DNA from: Hemibagrus wyckioides
Taxonomy: Eukaryota > Chordata > Actinopteri > Siluriformes > Bagridae
Length of the DNA: 64,000 nt
Assembly: GCF_019097595.1 (NCBI RefSeq)
Contig: NC_080720.1
Location: 24,526,352-24,590,351 of the forward strand
Direction: 5' to 3'
The position numbers were made by a program, and so were the translations under genes. Below are positions 60,566-64,000 of the stretch, piece after piece. The first letter of the stretch is position 1. Every line of letters begins with the position of its first letter. Under the pieces are notes generated by a model. That model saw only the letters and a program-made list of their open reading frames with translations, ran no database searches and was not told the DNA's origin.

Positions 60566-60811
60566 ACTGATGTGTTATGCATTTCTTTTCCCTGATTCTG
60601 ATTCTCTGACTTGCAAAGAAAAAAAAAAGAAAATTAGAGAAGTTTCTCTCAAGAAAAAGCAGAGTAACTATTTTTTATGTTTTAGTTGATGAAGATGTCA
60701 TTGGAAACCCAAGGGAAAAAGATGATGTCTGATGTTGGTCTAAAACTCTGAAATGCTTAAAGTAAATACTGTATGTTACAATTTTGTATATGTAGTTTGT
60801 CTTTGAGGACA

Positions 60812-61266
60812 AAAAGGAGGGAAACATAGGGGAAATTTTTAAAAGTAACATAGATGAACAAGTAACCCATTAGGAAATCTGCTGTGTGTGTGTGTGTGTG
60901 TGGAGAGGAAGATATTAACCAAGTGCCTGCCAATACCAGGAACAACTCTAGTCATGGAATGCAAGAACATCGTATATCTGGTCTTTCAATATGCTATAAC
61001 TGCTATTATGGAAGTGAGATGTACCATTCTACAAGAGTTTTCTGCTGCATACATTTAGTTTAGGATGCACCTAAAGGTCCTATATAAGGGTTCGCGTGAA
61101 AGCGGGCCTCGCCTCTCGGCTATGAAACCTCAGTGCACTGTGTTTGAGGTGCCTTTTGCAGCAGCAAAATAAAAATTCCTTTCATATCTTTTTACTTTGA
61201 CTCACACCATTGTGTCCATATGTAGATTGTTAATTATTAAAGTCAGACTGCAGACTTGCCAACACA
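60812..61266 (+). promoter_or_regulatory. ERV 3' LTR with TATA box and poly(A) signal
   Basis: A purine run AAAAAGGAGGGAAA at ~60811-60824 is a likely polypurine tract, placing the LTR start just after. TATATAA is at 61081-61087 and AATAAA at 61168-61173, the U3/R arrangement of a retroviral LTR; the end is CAACACA at 61266. The 5' limit is approximate because there is no 5' LTR to compare. A TG run lies at 60883-60902. Confidence 0.7.
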
Positions 61267-61270
61267 TCTG

Positions 61271-64000
61271 ACAAAAGCATGTGTGCAGCTGAATGGGGCA
61301 GTTTTCTTTGACTTTTTTCACATGTTTGGGGTCAACTATGATATGAAATGTGATTGTTTACATTAAAATGCCAAAAATCATAATAAACATGAGAAAGTGA
61401 TAAAAAAAAAATGAATTTTGATTTGAAATATGATATTTTTCATCAAAGTACAAAAAATCATTAGAAACATGGAAACAGTGATATTCCATGAAAATTCACT
61501 TGACAAGGTCAACTTTCATCATTTTTCATTGAACTGGCTCGTTTCCTGCCTCAGCGCAGTGTGCTCTCTGCATTGTGCTTCTCTGGCGCTGAAATTGCGA
61601 ATCAGCAAATCACAGCGCTCAACGAGCAAGTTTCCCTTGTTTCCCGGTTTATCACACAAACGTGTACAGCTGAATGGGGCAGTTTTCTTTGACTTTTTTC
61701 ACGTTTGGGGTCAACTATGATATGAAATGTGATTGTTTACTTCAAAATGCCAAAAATCATAAGAAACATAGGAAAGTCATAAAAAATACGAATTTTGATA
61801 AAAATATGATTTTTTTTAATCAAAGTGCAAAAATTCATATGAAACATGGAAAAAGTGATATTCCATGAAAATTCACTTAAAAAAGTCAACTTTCAACATT
61901 TTTCATAGAACTGGCTCGTTTCCTGCCTCGGCGCAGTGTGCTCTCTGCATTGTGCTTCTCTGGCGCTGAAAATGCGATTCCGCAAGTCTCAGCGCTCCAC
62001 GAGAACGGGAAAGCGGTTTTTCAAACAAACGACTGTGTGCAGTTGAAATGGGGAGTTTTCGTTGACAATTTTCACATGTTTGGTTTCAACCATGATATGA
62101 AATGTGATGGTTTACTTTGAAATGCAAAAATTCATAAAAAACATAGGAAAGTCATAAAAAATATGAATTTTGATACTGAATATGTTTTTTTTCATCAAAG
62201 TGCAAAAATTCTTTTGAAACATGGAAAAAGTGATTTTCCATGAAAATTCACTTAACAAAGTCAACCGTAAAGACATTTCATCTAACTGGCTCGATTTCTG
62301 CTTCAGCGCAGTGTGCTCTCTGCATTGTGCTTCTCTGGCGCTGAAAATGCGATTCCGCAAGTATCGCGCTCTACGAGCAAGGGAAAGCGGTTTTTCAGAC
62401 AAATGCATGTGCGCAGCTAAATGGGGCAGTTTTCTTTGAATTTTTTCACATGTTTGGGGTCGACTATGATATGAAATGTGATTGTTGACTTTAATATGCA
62501 AAAATTCATTATAAACAATTGATAGTTATAAAAAATATGTATTTTGATATGAAATATGATTTTTTCCATCAAAGTGCAAAAATTCAGATGAAACATTGAA
62601 AAAGTGATATTCCATGAAAATTCACTTAACAAAGTCAACTTTCATCATTTTTCATCGAACTGGCTCGTTTCCTGCCTCGGCGCAAGTGTGCTCTCTGCAT
62701 TGTGCTTCTCTGGCGATGAAAATGCGATTCCGCAAGTCTCAGCGCTCTACGAGCAAGGGAAAGCGGTTTTTCAGACCAACGAATGTGTGCAACTGAATGG
62801 GGCAGTTTTCTTTGACTTTTTCACATGTTTGGGGTCGACTATGATATGAAATGTGATTGTTGACTTTAAAATGCAAAAATTCATTTTAAACAAGGGAAAG
62901 TCATAAAAAATATGGATTTTGGTATGAAATATGATTTTTTTTCATCAAAGTGCAAAAATTCATATGAAAGATGGGAAAAGTGATATTTCATGAAAATTCA
63001 CTTAACAAAGTCAACTTTCAACATTTTTCATCGAACTGGCAAGTGTCCTGCCTCGGCGCTGTGTGCTCTCCTCATTGTGGTTCTCCTGCGCTGAAAATGC
63101 GATTCCGCAAGTCTCAGCGCTCTACGAGCAAGGGAAAGCGGTTTTTCAGACAAACGAATGTGTGCAGCTGAATGGGGCAGTTTTCTTTGACTTTTTTCAC
63201 ATGTTTGGGGTCGACTATGATATGAAATGTGATTGTTGACTTTGATATGCAAAAATTCATTATAAACAAGGGAAAGTCATAAAAAATATGGATTTTGGTA
63301 TGAAATATGATTTTTTTCATCAAAGTGCAAAAATTCATAAGAAAGATGGGAAAAGTGATATTTCATGAAAATTCACTTAACAAAGTCAACTTTCAACATT
63401 TTTCATCGAACTGGCAAGTGACCTGCCTCGGCGCAGTGTGCTCTCTGCATTGTGCTTCTCTGGCGCTGAAAATGCGATTCCGCAAGTCTCAGCGCTCTAC
63501 GAGCAAGGGAAAGCGGTTTTTCAGACAAACGAATGTGTGCAGCTGAATGGGGCAGTTTTCTTTGACTTTTTTCACATGTTTGGGGTCGACTATGATATGA
63601 AATGTGATTGTTGACTTTAAAATGCAACAATTCATTATAAACAATTGATAGTTATAAAAAATATGTATTTTGATATGAAATATGATTTTTTCCATCAAAG
63701 TGCAAAAATTCAGATGAAACATTGAAAAAGTGATATTCCATGAAAATTCACTTAACAAAGTCAACTTTCAACATTTTTCATCGAACTGGCAAGTGACCTG
63801 CCTCGGCGCAAGTGTGCTCTCTGCATTGTGCTTCTCTGGCGCTGAAAATGCGATTCCGCAAGTCTCAGCGCTCTACGAGCAAGGGAAAGCGGTTTTTCAG
63901 ACAAACGAATGTGTGCAGCTGAATGGGGCAGTTTTCTTTGACTTTTTTCACATGTTTGGGGTCGACCATGATATGAAATGTGATTGTTGACTTTAATATG
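61271..64000. repeat. ~375-bp satellite array, continues past the window
   Basis: The phrase CTGGCTCGTTTCCTG or its variant recurs at 61534, 61911, 62286, 62660, 63036, 63411 and 63786, spacings 374-377. Each monomer has a GC-rich core of ~90 bp (GCGCAGTGTGCTCTCTGCAT to GAGCAAGGGAAAGCGG) in AT-rich sequence. Short frames on both strands in every monomer are by-products of the repeat. Neighbouring monomers from 62660 on are the most alike. Confidence 0.97.

Larger units (their letters stand above)
52363..61270 (+). mobile_element. Decayed endogenous retrovirus (class I-type)
   Basis: TCTG at 52363-52366 and 61267-61270 flanks 52367-61266; the element begins TGTAGTGG and ends CAACACA. On both sides is satellite, and the two halves join at the same place in the monomer. 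Order: remnant of gag, protease, RT, RNase H, integrase, env, 3' LTR. The 5' LTR and most of gag are absent. Stops and frame changes occur in every gene, so it cannot make virus. A Tc1-like element splits it at 57048-58295. Confidence 0.88.

Noticed and set aside
62112..63764. Repeated short open frames in the satellite on both strands
   Set aside because: They recur because the monomer repeats; frames break from monomer to monomer and no domain is visible.
61271..64000. CRISPR-like regular spacing
   Set aside because: Whole ~375-bp monomers repeat; there are no short repeats with unique spacers, and the context is a fish genome.

Overview
The window looks like teleost fish nuclear DNA: AT-rich, with intron-split vertebrate genes (GT/AG junctions that keep frame), several Tc1/mariner families, hAT elements, Ty3/gypsy and LINE relics, an endogenous retrovirus, microsatellites and a satellite array. 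There is no bacterial-style organisation. The species cannot be fixed from this sequence.

Host genes, all read from the minus strand: the first two coding exons of a stk11ip-like gene (1850-2227); a complete two-exon inhibin alpha gene, inha (12492-16881); and a sciellin-like LIM gene, scel (22468-30421, first exon not found). The order inha then stk11ip on one strand matches the INHA-STK11IP neighbourhood of mammals; a sciellin gene next to inha does not. A chain of small exon-like blocks on the plus strand (18798-23857) may be an unknown gene.

Mobile DNA: 3-10 kb holds old Tc1-like, hAT, LINE and gypsy pieces. The inha intron holds one Tc1-like element interrupted by another. From 30.8 to 42.2 kb transposons are stacked: a hAT-type element with perfect 8-bp target duplications (34029-40176) contains several Tc1-like elements, one of them split by a further element that keeps an intact 340-residue DD34E transposase. 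A second hAT (44127-47307) has a perfect 8-bp duplication, a nested MITE and a paralogous unfilled site near 51847. From 47.8 to 50.1 kb there are Tc1 and gypsy fragments in conflicting orientation.

Right end: a ~375-bp satellite occupies 51850-52366 and 61271-64000. A decayed class I-type endogenous retrovirus (52367-61266) sits exactly in the gap with a 4-bp direct repeat at both ends, and itself carries a Tc1-like element (57048-58295) with an uninterrupted transposase. This gives a readable order: satellite, then provirus, then Tc1 insertion.

No RNA gene, CRISPR array or bacterial-type regulatory site was recognised. All boundaries were read by eye without alignment software.
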